Program-made: the position numbers and the translations under genes
In this document: piece by piece, positions 1 through 11,300 of the stretch
How the letters are laid out: every line of letters begins with the position of its first letter
Numbering within the stretch: position 1 is the first letter of the stretch
The notes under the pieces: model-generated
The model's database searches: none
What the model saw: only the letters and a program-made list of their open reading frames with translations
What the model was told of the DNA's origin: nothing
Origin: Heterostelium album PN500
Lineage: Eukaryota; Evosea; Eumycetozoa; Acytosteliales; Acytosteliaceae
Length of the DNA stretch: 64,000 nt
Direction: 5' to 3'
NCBI RefSeq assembly: GCF_000004825.1
Contig: NW_008805064.1
Coordinates: 1-64,000 of the forward strand

Positions 1-336
1 GATTTTTACTATACACTTATTTAATAATGATAACGATTTAATTATTAATATAAATATAAAGATTAGCTAATAGTATAAGTATGTAAGGAGCGATAAAATT
101 ATTTTATTATTCAATATATATGATTATTATTCAATGATTTATATTAAGTCGATTTTTTTTTTTTTTTGATCGAAAATTTAATATTGGTAACCTTGGCAAA
201 ATTGAAAAAAAAACATTTTTTTTAAATTTAAAGTGGTCAACCTAGAATGAGTTTTTTTTTTTCGAAAAAAATCTAAGTCGAGTATTTTTACGCATAAATT
301 AGTGTGGGTGGAACAAAATACGAAGAAATCAAAGTG
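1..336. repeat. End of a Harbinger-like element copy
   Basis: This stretch is close to the reverse complement of 53076-53416 throughout, differing mainly in T/A tract length. The outer edge at 330-336 reads CAAAGTG. The element at 53076-54807 starts with CACTTTGATTT and ends with AAATCACAGTG, so this is read as the terminal part of a copy whose body lies left of the window. The motif TGGAACAAAATACGA near the edge recurs, slightly changed, at about 54628 and 54778. No target-site duplication can be judged because the other end is outside the window. Confidence 0.7.
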
Positions 337-339
337 GTA

Positions 340-1101
340 AGTAATAAATTTAACTTTTCTATTTCTAAAATCATAACTAAATTAATCTTATATGATAAGA
401 ATCCAAATATTCTAGATAATTTGGTCATTAAAGAGTATTCTTTTGGTTCTGGTGATGCCATTCAAACTAAACTTGTAAACTGTGCTGTTGATACTACCCT
501 TCTACAAATCCCAAAACCTATTGATGGATATTTGTACAAATCATTATATTGTAGTATGTATTATAAATATATAAATTTAATAATTTTATTTAGCTAATTT
601 TAAGAATTAAAAATTGTAGCAAAACATAAAATACATGGCTATAAATATGAAGCTGTAGTAGGTTTGAAGGGGGAACTACTATCACTAAGAGGTCCATTTC
701 CTGGTAGTCAACATGATGCCAGTATTTACTCGTCTATTGGGAATGAAATTGATCATTTACTATCTCCGTCATATTGGATGCTGGGAGACAAGGGTTATAT
801 TGGTGGAAATAGAATTTTTGCACCAAATAAGAAATTGTCAAGGAAAGAGCCATCAATAAGAAACCCAAACAAAACTATGAAAGTCAAAGTTCCGTTTACA
901 CCAGAACAGAAAGCAGAAAATTCTTTTATCAATTCCAATCGTGCTGTTGTAGAAAATTATTTTGGGAGAATTAAAAAATTCCATTGCTTTGAAAAGGCAT
1001 GGAGGGGCTCAAAAGAAAAATTGGATTTGGCTTTCTTGGTTGTTAACTATATTGTAAACATTGATATTCAGCTTGGAATGAAAAAAGCTTTTAGAGAATA
1101 A
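340..1101 (+). pseudogene. PIF/Harbinger-type DDE transposase, 5'-truncated
   Basis: Two coding blocks (about 340-553 and 620-1101) are joined in frame by an A+T-rich intron 554-619. The deduced protein carries the DDE_Tnp_4/HARBI1 signature in order: first Asp in NCAVDTT, then GPFPGSQHDA, second Asp in LGDKGYIGG, and the Glu in AVVENYFGRIKKF. The family normally has an N-terminal region and a helix-turn-helix partner. Here the reading frame runs straight out of the transposon end at 1-336 with no ATG, so the 5' part is missing, probably displaced by that neighbouring copy. The catalytic core looks intact. It is called a fragment because of the missing start; an upstream exon outside the window cannot be excluded. 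Confidence 0.75.
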
Positions 1102-1660
1102 TAAAATAAAGTTCTAACTTGATTTTTACTTTTAAATTTTACATTTAAATAAAATTTTTTTTGTAAAAAATTTGGAAAAATTTTGAAATTTTATTGTTTT
1201 TTTGTAATTTTGTTGAATTATTTGGTTTTGCACTTGTTTAAATGAAAATAAATTCATGAATTATGTCAAAAAAAAACAAAAAATATATCCAAAAATCAAT
1301 AATGGGGGTATACTCATTTAATACAACTCAAACCACATAAAAGTAAAAAAAATTTTGGAATTTTTTTTATTTATTTATTATTACATGATTTGGGTAATAA
1401 TAGTTTAAAAATATATATTTAATAAAACATTTTTTATCTCATTGCAATATCTTTTTTTTTAATGTAATTATCTGCGGTTTTTTTAATGTAATTAAAACAG
1501 GAGAGGAGTGGTAGCTGTAATTCAAAGAAATCCTTTTTTTTTTAGATCATTTTTCGAAATTTAATTAAATTAAAATTTGTAACTTGTTTATGTACAGATA
1601 TTACTCATTTTTTTACAATAGATGGATATATATATATATATATGTGTGTTATTTCATTTT
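1102..1660. other. Non-coding A+T-rich spacer
   Basis: The stretch holds T and A tracts, a (TA) run at about 1628-1642 and no supported gene. It separates the Harbinger fragment from the more G+C-rich retroelement leader that begins near 1664. Confidence 0.6.
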
Positions 1661-1663
1661 ACA

Positions 1664-3395
1664 GGACTTATCAAACAACGGACCGTTGACAACAGTGACA
1701 ACGACACCGTATCACTCAATAGCTAGCTACAAAGATAATAATAATAATAATAATAACAAACTACAACTAATCACCAACTGACAACTAAGTTAATAACTAT
1801 ATCAATACCAATACCATAATCATCCTGTTCACATCGATCATAAATAAAGGAATATGGATTCATCTCAATTACTTACGTCGCTCATTCTTGCAACGAATGC
1901 TTATGCTGGCGTCCTGAGAGCTGATCCTGTTCAGTGGAAGTTTCAAATCAACAACCTCTGGAAAATCTATACATTGAATATGGATCCGCCTCCCAGTGAG
2001 AAGAACTTTGTCTTCCTTTTCGTTCCCGACGACATGAGAATATGGTACAATCAACTGGCCGAAGGATCGCAACCTACCACCTTCTCTGAACTAGCGGATG
2101 CAGTAGATAAACACTATATGATCTCCGTTAATAATGAGGATACCTTTGGTAGGCTCAAGCAAGGTGATCTCACAGTGCTAGAGTTTGCCGACAAGTTCTA
2201 CACGTTACTTCCGGCAAGATACAACGATGACATGAAGCAGACAGTCACAACGTTTGTGTCGAAACTAAGAGATGACCTTCGTGACCTCTTTGTTACTACC
2301 AACTGGCAGGACAAAAAACTAACCGCTGTCATTGATATTGCCTACAATCTGGAGCACAACAACAACACTCAACATCAAAACAACACTACTACTACTACTA
2401 CTACTTTAAATAATAATAATAATAAATATATTAATAATGATAACTATAATAACTGTGTTAAACATCGCAGTAATGATGAAAACAACAACAATAACAACAA
2501 CAGCCAGAATAATTACAATTATAATTACGATTACAATAACCATAACAATAGTTATAACTATGATAATAACAACAACTACAACATTTACAATAACAACAAT
2601 AATCAGAACAATAATATTGTTCGAAAAAGAAACAACAAATATGACAGTAGTATATATCGTAAACAATTTGCACCCTATATCTACCACAAGACGGAACGGG
2701 CTCAGGTCTCGAGACCTGATTTCTCCAGACTCTATAAAGAAAAAAGAGCGGTCCTCATCAAAAACAAAGATTGCTACGCATGTGGTCAGCAAGGACACAT
2801 TGCCAAAGACTGCACAAACAAATACCTAAAGAAGGAAGGCTAAGTGGAGCGATCTCCAACAAACAGATGAGAACACCTGTGATGAAGCGGACGATTCCAT
2901 TTTTAAACTTAAACAGAGAACATGACTGTTCCAATTATATAGTAATTGGAAGCTACGATTAGCAAATCTCTTATCGATTGACATGTAATCGCTACACAAG
3001 GCAGACGTCATATGCCTATACAACTCACTACTTTACCACAATTGTACTCCACACATTACCACGATCGTGAAGAAATAGTAGATGCGATACGTTGCTTCTA
3101 CTTACTTACTCGTTTATAGACAGTCAACTACTTAAAAACATCACATCACACAGCCACTGCGGTAAACATTAACTATTCGCCAATCACCATCCAATTCTTA
3201 TAAGAATTTCAATCCATCAGTGACTTCCACAACCTATCGATAAGCGAATTCAACAATCTAGAGTATAGAGCGCTTGGAAGGAACGGGCCAGAGGTTACCT
3301 CCGTCCTTCTCTATTTTGAAAAATGCCATCATTATCTCGAAAAGCAATCATTGAAGAATTCAAGTGCGGTGATGTAGACGCACCATGAAAATGTG
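1664..3395 (+). mobile_element. Retroelement fossil (gag-bearing fragment)
   Basis: A block clearly richer in G+C than its surroundings starts with a leader at about 1664, contains a gag-type reading frame (1854-2843) and continues about 550 bases further as a decayed region with short coding-like stretches. No reverse transcriptase, integrase or flanking LTR is visible, so it is an incomplete, broken copy. The exact family (Ty3/gypsy or another gag- and CCHC-bearing lineage) cannot be decided from gag alone. Confidence 0.65.
1854..2843 (+). CDS. Gag-like protein with CCHC zinc knuckle (fossil)
   Basis: The 329-residue reading frame has a retrotransposon-type Gag region (residues about 20-170, including the block FGRLKQGDLTVLEFADKF), then a long Asn-rich low-complexity stretch (about 170-270) typical of dictyostelid proteins, and a C-terminal zinc knuckle CYACGQQGHIAKDC of the CX2CX4HX4C type. 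Gag proteins package element RNA in the cytoplasm. It starts at the first ATG after the leader. No pol frame follows, so it is treated as part of an old, partial element. A domesticated Gag is possible but nothing here shows it. Confidence 0.7.
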   Translation: MDSSQLLTSLILATNAYAGVLRADPVQWKFQINNLWKIYTLNMDPPPSEKNFVFLFVPDDMRIWYNQLAEGSQPTTFSELADAVDKHYMISVNNEDTFGRLKQGDLTVLEFADKFYTLLPARYNDDMKQTVTTFVSKLRDDLRDLFVTTNWQDKKLTAVIDIAYNLEHNNNTQHQNNTTTTTTTLNNNNNKYINNDNYNNCVKHRSNDENNNNNNNSQNNYNYNYDYNNHNNSYNYDNNNNYNIYNNNNNQNNNIVRKRNNKYDSSIYRKQFAPYIYHKTERAQVSRPDFSRLYKEKRAVLIKNKDCYACGQQGHIAKDCTNKYLKKEG

Positions 3396-4549
3396 GAAAA
3401 GTTTAAATATTTAAGTATTTCCAACAATATTAATTTATTAATTTATTAATTTATCATATTTTAATTTATTATAATAAATACTTTGATACTTCATAATATT
3501 AATAATATTTAACCTTTAAAATAATATTTAACCTTTATTGAGCAAACTAAATGAAGATAGGAAATGTGTTTACTCATTCTCAAAAAAATTTTGTAGTAGC
3601 AATACAATTCTAAATCAAATACTAAAAAAATACATAGAATGAAGAACTTTTATTGTTTAAAATATAACCAAACCAGGTACCAATTAAGAACTTTTTTATT
3701 GATTAAGTTGTTTGTTAATTTGTTTTTATTTATTTTTAGTTTTTTGTTTTATCATTCTATTAATCTTATTAAATGTGTGTAATTTCAAAAAAAGCTGTGC
3801 AAAAAAAACCCAACCTATAAAATGAAATAACACAAATATTTTTTGTTTGTTTTTAGTATGCCCCCTTTACACCAATTATATTAACTCGATTTTCAGTGTT
3901 GTTATCAATAATCATTACTCTTTTTCTAAAAAAAACAAATTTTAATACAACATATTTAAATAAAATTTCAATTTTTAATGTAGTGGAATTTAAACTAGCT
4001 ATGGTGCTACTGTAAATGATATATTTAAAAATGTACTGAGGTTATCAATTTATCAAGAGTGGTTATTCTATCATTAATACAAACCTTATTTGATTGAACG
4101 AGTTCTCATTTTGATTCATCATATAAAATATTTTTAAACATTGCACTGAATTGGATAGCATTATCAATAAAAAACAAAATAAGGAAGGATGATTACAACT
4201 TCATTTTAAATAGAACAACAAGAACTCATTTTAATATAAATTTTTATTAAGAATTACAAATTTTTAAAGAGTACTCCACAGTTATCTGTACCCATCTTTT
4301 ATTCAAAAAACTGATATAACTGTAAATGGAAATCTGTTTTTGTTTTTAATCTATTTCAAAAAAATTGTTAAACTGCTTAATTGCTATTACATTCATCATA
4401 TCGTTCAAATTACAGTTTTATTGTATGATCATAAATTTTGATTGTTTAATTTTTTCTATTTATACTGAGGTCAGTCTGTAGTTTTTCAACAAAATAAAAA
4501 CATTACAACTAAATTACTTACTTTTTAAACCTAGAAACTAAAAGATAAA
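3396..4549. other. Non-coding upstream block of peptide gene 1 (duplicated)
   Basis: No gene is supported. From about 3538 the sequence is repeated, mostly at high identity, in the block that begins near 6719, including the last 480 bases before the peptide ATG. This shared stretch is the likely promoter of peptide gene 1. Confidence 0.6.
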
Positions 4550-4760
4550 ATGTCAAGAAATCTTATTAAATATACTTTATTGTTTGTACTCGTGGTTGTA
4601 GTAAATACCATTTGCTTGGCTGAAGGTAAGTTACAATATCTAAAATTTATCTATTAACTATTTAATTTAAGAAGAAGTTGATAAGACTTGTGATGTAGTA
4701 CTCCTAGCAGCTAATTAAAAAGAATCTTAAAAGAACAAATAAAAATCAGAAAATTTTTAA
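3538..4760. repeat. Duplicated block, copy 1
   Basis: Copy 1 matches 6719-8350 over most of its length, including the whole two-exon peptide gene and its 3' flank. Three differences stand out. The outer 46 bases (3538-3583) appear in reverse complement in copy 2. Copy 2 has an additional 260-base internal duplication (7221-7430 and 7490-7690). Exon 2 of the peptide gene has diverged. Confidence 0.8.
4550..4718 (+). CDS. Small secreted peptide 1 (40 aa, two exons)
   Basis: Exon 1 is 4550-4625 and exon 2 is 4672-4718, with intron GTAAGT...TTTAAG between them. The product is a Lys/Arg-containing start followed by a hydrophobic core (YTLLFVLVVVVNTICLA), a clear signal peptide. The predicted mature tail is EEEVDKTCDVVLLAAN, with one Cys. 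The gene is too short for ordinary gene finders. Support comes from an intact duplicate at 8090-8278 with the same exon structure and an ATG context AAAATG. The function is unknown; small secreted peptides in dictyostelids are often developmental or matrix factors, but that is only a family-level expectation. Confidence 0.7.
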
Positions 4761-5276
4761 TTGGTACTGAAATTATATCTTTAAATATTTTATAGTTTTA
4801 TTGATTCAAATATTTTTAACATATGTTAAAAATCTTAATAAAACTATAAAATATGTTAAAAAAAAATATAGATATTATTAATAATCTAAGTTTTTTTTAA
4901 TTGCTTAGCTTGAGATGGTTGAGATTGTTTGGATTGGCTTGTCTAATTGCTTAGCTGAGAAGGTTTAGATGGTTTGGATTGGCTAATTTCTTAGGATGCT
5001 TATTTTGGATTTGATCGGTTAGACACAACACCGGTTCTTGGTCCTTTGGAACATTTGGCTGGTGAATTTGAACCCTATTGCCCAATATGAACTTCACCTC
5101 ACCCAAATAAAGTGCACTATGCGGGGTTCGAAACCAGCAACCAAGGATGATTTGGCTAAAGAAGGACTACTTTATTCAAACCCTCAAGGGCATTAATAAT
5201 ATCGATTTTAGATTTTCAACACATTTAAATTAATATAAACCGCATTTATATATATATTTGATACAGAATCTTTTAG
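4719..5276. other. Non-coding spacer with short tandem repeat
   Basis: No gene is seen. At about 4899-4985 a unit of roughly 50 bases (AATTGCTTAGCT...TGGATTGGCT) is repeated twice. At 5025-5150 the base composition is higher in G+C and contains GGTTCGAAACC, which resembles a T-psi-C arm, but no tRNA cloverleaf could be built. Confidence 0.5.
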
Positions 5277-6006
5277 TTGTTATTTCATCAGAAGGTGTTT
5301 GTAATATATAATGTACATAGTGATGATATCGTTGGTAAAGAATTGATAACGACGATATCACAAAGACTACCACCCAATGCCTCTGCTATTCTGATAGGTG
5401 ATATCGATCTTGATGGCAAGAATGAATTGATCATTGGAACATACGATCATACTCTATATTCATTTAGTTTAGTATTATCATCGAATCAACAACAACAACA
5501 ACAAGAATCAGAACATCAATCAAATAATAAAAATTATAAAAACAATAACGATAAACAACAAAGTAATCATGATCATAATGATAACAAATCAAAGTATAAT
5601 AACAATAACAATAACAATAGTAAGGTAATAATAACAAAGAATAAACGGCAATTACCTGGTCAGATAGGTTCTTTAGTTATGGCCAAGGAAGAGGGTGGCG
5701 AAGATATTGATCGTTGGACTTTGTGAAGGAACCAACTATGTTATATTGGATAGGAAAGGACAGCTGAACAGTGAGGAACGACCGACAAACTTGCAATCGA
5801 TGTCCTCTTCCTATTCACCGCCGTACAGTTCGGCTAATGCAGGTTCAACAACGGTTGTTGTGCCTGACTTCACCACGGATATGCTCACCAATACCGAGTT
5901 ACTCGACGAATTCTATCAAACATTACTCTCAAAGCTCGATAAAAAAGAATTGGAACTCTACTTGGAGAAACTGAAAAGAAAACAACTTCTTTTAAGATCA
6001 TCTTAA
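5277..6006 (+). pseudogene. ITFG2-like (KICSTOR FG-GAP protein) remnant
   Basis: The first part contains LPPNASAILIGDIDLDGKNE followed by LIIGTYDHTLYSF, which closely follows the FG-GAP/beta-propeller blade of ITFG2 (a KICSTOR subunit acting in amino-acid control of TORC1 at the lysosome). A Gln/Asn-rich insert follows, then GQIGSLVMAK, then in the +1 frame KILIVGLCEGTNYVILDRKG, which fits the next blade. The two frames overlap at about 5695-5725, so one single-base frameshift separates them. The C-terminal part ends at 6006 in a charged helix. The block begins right after an acceptor-like TTTTAG with no ATG and no upstream exons, so the N-terminal propeller part is missing. It is most likely a broken duplicate of a host gene. 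Confidence 0.55.
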
Positions 6007-6153
6007 TCTGAATCTAATATTGACAATAAAATATGTACATAAATAATAATAGTAGATTGCGAATTATTTAATTACCTACACTTAATTAAATAAAAACGTA
6101 GGGTTATCGAAAAAAGCTTTAAATCACTGATAGAAAAGGTTAAAGACTTATAG

Positions 6154-6321
6154 GAAACTAGATATGAGTATTCCAGTGGCATCATATCCAAAGATGTTTT
6201 TGAAGATATCAAAACTGTGAGTATCATGATAGTACCAAGTTTAAGATGGTTAGAAAATAAATTGGTGGCTGATATAGATTTGTTGTGTATCAAAAAACTA
6301 ATTGTATTTGGGTTAAAATGA
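6154..6321 (+). pseudogene. Unrecognised coding fragment
   Basis: An open stretch of 55 codons (starting ETRYEYSSGIISKDVFEDIK, ending in LIVFGLK and a stop) has normal-looking residue composition but no ATG or partner exon. The function is not recognised. It is probably a gene scrap left between the duplicated blocks. Confidence 0.3.
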
Positions 6322-6450
6322 GATTATTACTTGAATCGATTTCATATTAAATTCACCAAAAGGAATAAATAATGTATAAAAACAAATTTTCACTATCATT
6401 ACCATATTATTAGTTTATACTATTATTTTTAAATCTACTAACATTATAAA

Positions 6451-6570
6451 ATGAACAACAATATAACTAATAAGATTTGCAAAAAGCACTCTGGATTTCA
6501 AATTGAAATTCCTCCATGTGATCTAATAGATTTCTTTAGATTTTACCTAGAAAGAAACAGATTTAAATAA
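6451..6570 (+). CDS. Possible 39-aa ORF, unknown
   Basis: An ATG with context AAAATG opens 39 codons (MNNNITNKICKKHSGFQIEI..., ending in RNRFK). It has no signal peptide and no recognised domain. It stands alone between repeats and could be chance. Confidence 0.25.
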   Translation: MNNNITNKICKKHSGFQIEIPPCDLIDFFRFYLERNRFK

Positions 6571-6618
6571 ATAATATATCTAAAGAAATTCTCCAGGAAA
6601 TCCCTTCTTTCTGATGAT

Positions 6619-6657
6619 GATGGTAGTCTCCTTTCTCAGAGAAAGGAGACTACCATC
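6619..6657. repeat. Near-perfect 39-base palindrome
   Basis: The arms 6619-6637 and 6639-6657 are exact reverse complements (19 bases each, GATGGTAGTCTCC... ) with a single-base centre. The arms are about half G+C in a very A+T-rich setting. Confidence 0.85.
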
Positions 6658-6718
6658 CCCCTTTGTCCGCCGTACTGAAGGTCAACTAACCATCCACAAG
6701 TAATATACAAAATTTATT

Positions 6719-8350
6719 TGAGAATGAGAAAACACATTTCCTATCTTCATTTAGTTTGCTCAATAAAGAATACAATTCTAAATATTCAAATACTAAAAAA
6801 ATATAGAATAAAGAACTTTTATTGATTAAGTTATTTGTTTTATTTGTTTTTATTTATTGTTATTTTTAATATAAATATTCTTTTTTTATTTTATCATTCT
6901 AATATTCTTAGTGTGTGTAATTACATGCAAATTTACACATACTAATGCAAAATGTTTTTCTCCCTAAAAAAGAAAAAAATTTTGCATTAGCTTTTGTGTG
7001 CATTTTTCAAAAATAATGCGAGAATACCAAAAAAAGCTGTGCAAAAAAAAACCCAACCTATTAAATGAAATAACACCAATATTATTTGTTTGTTTTACAG
7101 TATCATTAGTATTCCCCCTTTCCACCAATTATATTAACTTGATTTCAGTGTTATTACCAATAATCAATGCTCTTTTTATCAAAAAAACAAATTTTAATAC
7201 TTTTGTTACAATTCTGAATGTGCGAAAAATTTCAATTTTTAATGTGGTGGAATTTAAACTAGCTATGGTGCTACTGTAAATGATATATTTAAAAATGTAC
7301 TGAGTTTATCAATTTTTCATAGAGTGGTTCTATTTCCTTATTCTATCATTAATACAAACCTTATTTTTGATTGAACGAGTACTCGTTTTGATTCATCATA
7401 TAAAATATTCATAGTATGTGTAATTTCATTTTATGCCTCCCTAAAAAATGAAAAAAATTAAATATGAGTTCTGATTTCCCAGCATTTAAATAAAATTCAA
7501 TTTCTAATATGGTGGAATTTAAACTAGCTATGGTGCTACTGTAAAGGATATATTTAAAAATGTACTGATGTTATCAATTTTTCATAGAGTGGTTCTATTT
7601 CCTTATTCTATCATTAATACAAACCTTATTTGATTGAACGAGTTCTCGTTTTGATTCATCATATAAAATATTTTTAAACATTGCACTGAATTGGATAGCA
7701 TTATCAATAAAAAACAAAATAAGGAAGGATGATTACAACTTCAATTTAAATAGAACAACAAGTACTCGTTTTAATATAAATTTTTATTAAGAATTACAAA
7801 TTTTTAAAGAGTACTCCACAGTTATCTATACCCATCTTTTATTCAAAAAACTGATATAACTGTAAATGGAAATCTGTTTTTGTTTTTAATCTATTTCAAA
7901 AAAATTGTTAAACTGCTTAATTGCTATTACATTCATCATATCGTTCAAATTACAGTTTTATTGTATGATCATAAATTTTGATTGTTTAATTTTTTCTATT
8001 TATACTGAGGTCAGTCTGTAGTTTTTCAACAAAATAAAAACATTACAACTAAATTACTTACTTTTTAAACCTAGAAACTAAAAGATAAAATGTCAAGAAA
8101 TCTTATTAAATATACTTTATTGTTTGTACTCGTGGTTGTAGTAAATACCATTTGCTTGGCTGAAGGTAAGTTACAATATCTAAAATTTATAATTGAATAT
8201 CTATTAACTATTTAAATTCTAATTTTAGAAGAATTATTTGATAAGACTTGTGAGACAGTACGCATGGCAGTTAATTAAAAAGAATCTTAAAAGAACAAAT
8301 AAAATCAGAAATTTTTAATTGGTACTGAAATTATATCTTTAAATATTTTA
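6719..8350. repeat. Duplicated block, copy 2
   Basis: This block matches 3538-4760. Its first part (6719-6766) is inverted relative to copy 1. A segment of about 210-260 bases is present twice (around 7221-7430 and 7490-7690), so copy 2 is longer. The last 480 bases upstream of the peptide gene are almost the same in both copies. Confidence 0.8.
8090..8278 (+). CDS. Small secreted peptide 2 (41 aa, two exons)
   Basis: Exon 1 is 8090-8165 and exon 2 is 8229-8278, with a GTAAGT...TTTTAG intron. Exon 1 has the same bases as exon 1 of the copy at 4550, giving the same signal peptide. The mature tail is EEELFDKTCETVRMAVN, against EEEVDKTCDVVLLAAN in copy 1: the acidic start, the DKTC core and the final Asn are kept while the rest differs. 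Both frames remain open, so selection on a short secreted peptide is plausible. The function is unknown. Confidence 0.7.
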
Positions 8351-8387
8351 TAGTTTTATAATAAATCATATTTTTATTCTATTCATT

Positions 8388-11300
8388 TTAAAGTTTTGAT
8401 TGATCGATACCATAAAAGTTAATCCATTGGTTGGTATATGTGGTTACACCAAAATCAACATTGTCCAAATTCCAATCAGAGATCTCAATCGTTGTAATTT
8501 GAGACAAGAGTTGTGTTGGCATTGTTTCTTGAGTGATGTTGGAATGTGTTGAAATCGAGAATGCAGAGTTTGTTGGTGCTGTCTTGCTCACAGTGACTCT
8601 GCAACCAACAGTCACATCGAATGAAACAATTCTATTTGACCATCCAATCGATTGAAGATACGCTTCATCGTAATGACCTTTTCCAAGTTTAAGTGTTTGT
8701 GATTGTGAATCAACAAATGTTAAATTCCATTTACAACTTGGTGCTGAAATAAATATGGTAAAATAAAAAAAAAAGAAGTAGTTAGTTTGTTTAATGTTCA
8801 TGAGAATATGGATGAATGAGTATTTCTTACATGAAATAGTAATATTATCAATGGTTGTGAGACTCTCTGGTGTTGTTGTAAGATTTCCAAACCATGAGAC
8901 TTGTGTTACAATCAATGAAGAATTTACATAGTTAATTTCTGAATAACAATTCGATGGTGACTATTTATCAATTAACATATGATTTGATATTAGTAGGATG
9001 TTCAATTTTTAATTGAATGATGTTTGATTTTAAACTTACAAAAATTGATGTAAATGGTTGACTAAGTGCGAGATGAGTACCAGATGCAAGAGTGGTTTCT
9101 CCATTGATTGTATCTCCAACACAAATTGGTGCTTAAATTATTCAAAAACGAGATATCTATTAGTCATACTAAATACTGTACAAATCATTAAAAAATTATA
9201 TTGCTACTTACAAATATAGTTAAATGCGTATGGTTTGCTTGTTGTTGAACCAATTGTTAATTCAATAAAACTATTGAGAGTTGCAGATGGATTGATTGAT
9301 GATAGACAAATGATATTGTTTTCATCAACCCATTTGGTAAATTGACATGGTTCACCAGAGATCAAAACCTTAGAATTCAATGGATTGACATTTTTTGGAA
9401 TAAAGTTGGTACCTTTCAAGTGGAAAATCAAAGATCCAATATTTGGAAGACCATTTTGTTGAATATCTAAATTCTCAATATGTGAAGTGATTACTGGTGC
9501 TATTTTATATGAAAAATGTGATTATTGTTAATACAATAATATTTTAAATAATAATATCATAAACATACCAGTATAGAATATATTATACTTTTGATAAACA
9601 TCATAGTTGTTCCAACGAAGTGAGAGTGTTTTGTTTTGAATTCCTGCTGAAATCGGACATTTCAATATCTTTGCATTTATTACACAGTTTACAAGTTGGT
9701 CTAAGTATATTTGTAGTTTAAGTTAATAAAATATCGAATAATATTTAATAAAAAAAGAATAATATAATGTACATACCATCCAAGAAGATATTGAGTGATT
9801 TCATTGTTGGGTATGCATTATTGATTGTAATTTGAGTACCAATTGTTGGTGATTCAATTTCCAATTTCTTAACATTGGTAACAGTTGCTAATTAAAATAT
9901 TTTTATATGCTATATTAGTTTTAAAAAGTCTAATTATCAAGATTCAAATAAGTTTACTTACAATTCAAGAATATTTCAAGTTTGATTATATTGGATGGTA
10001 ATGTCATTGGAGTACCATATGTGATAGGTCCATAATATTGTGTCACTGAATTGGATGTCCAGACACTTATTGTTAGATTCCAAATGGTTGTGATTGAACT
10101 GATTCGTGAATTGATCCAACCAATATTGGAAAGGAAATCTGATTGATAGACACCAATTGGTAGAGTTAATCTTGCACCATTATTGTCATAGAATATTGCA
10201 CGTTCATCGCTAATATAATCGGATCTTAACAATCCAATCGATTCAGCTATATTCTTTGTATACGGTGGATAATCAGAGAATTTATATTTGATATTGTTGA
10301 TCATTGGTCTAAATTGAGATGATTTCGTTATAATCGTGAGAATAGTATCTCCTTCAACTGGCATATTAACACCTCCAACCTCTGGAGTGTAATATCTAGT
10401 CTTTATAGTTCCATCGTTTTGAGTGATATTCAATTGAATCAAAATGGATTTAAAGTCTGAGAATTTCTGTTGAATCGATGGATCAACAAGTAAACCAGTC
10501 ATGTCTTGATCAACATATACATTCAAATTCAAATAATCTAAAATGATCGATCATTGCAATTATTAATAATTATAGAAGAATATTTTTGAAATTAATTACT
10601 TACATGGATAAGTTGTATCGGTTGTGGTTTTTCCAATTCCAACATATTTTCCAGTAAATCCAGCAGCAACACCTGTAGCGGTTCCTCCACCAACGAATAA
10701 AAGAGTGACAAGTAATTTAATATTGGCGAAAAATGCATTCTCTGTCACTAAAACTTCAGTTGTTTCTAAAACACCAAGAAGTTCAGCTGATAAAGGTTGA
10801 GCAAGTTCTTCAATTACGAATGTTGTAACTTCAGCAGCAACATTCTCAATAACAAATGTCAATCCTTCTGCTGTTTGAATCGTAATTTCTGCAAGTGCAA
10901 ATGTTGCTGCAACCGCTTCCGTAGCTAACATCTCGATAGCTACTGCCACAGCAACGACAACAGTGACCACAACTGTAACAACAGCCTTCCATACATTCTT
11001 AAGTTTATCCCACCACGATTCTCCACTGTCGGTAGTGTCTGAAGGATCATCATCACCGTCGGTTTCATCATCATCACTCTGATGATCACTACTTTCTTCT
11101 TCCTCTTCATAAGTGTACTGAGAGTCACCAGATTGTCCTTTGAAGGTAAGAGTTAATGTCTTTGTTCCTTCACTTCCAAATGGAGTATAGCATGTAACTA
11201 ACGAAGAAGAAGAGACAACTGGATTGATACAATTCTTTCCATCAATGGTAACTTTAACTTTTTCTCCTAACAAACCAAGATTATTTCCTGAAATATCAAT

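Noticed and set aside
2406-2829. Frames rich in Ile/Thr or Val/Ile over the gag Asn run
   Set aside because: They are other readings of an (AAT/AAC)n repeat.
5025-5150. tRNA-like segment with GGTTCGAAACC
   Set aside because: No acceptor stem, D arm or anticodon arm could be paired on either strand at the right spacing.
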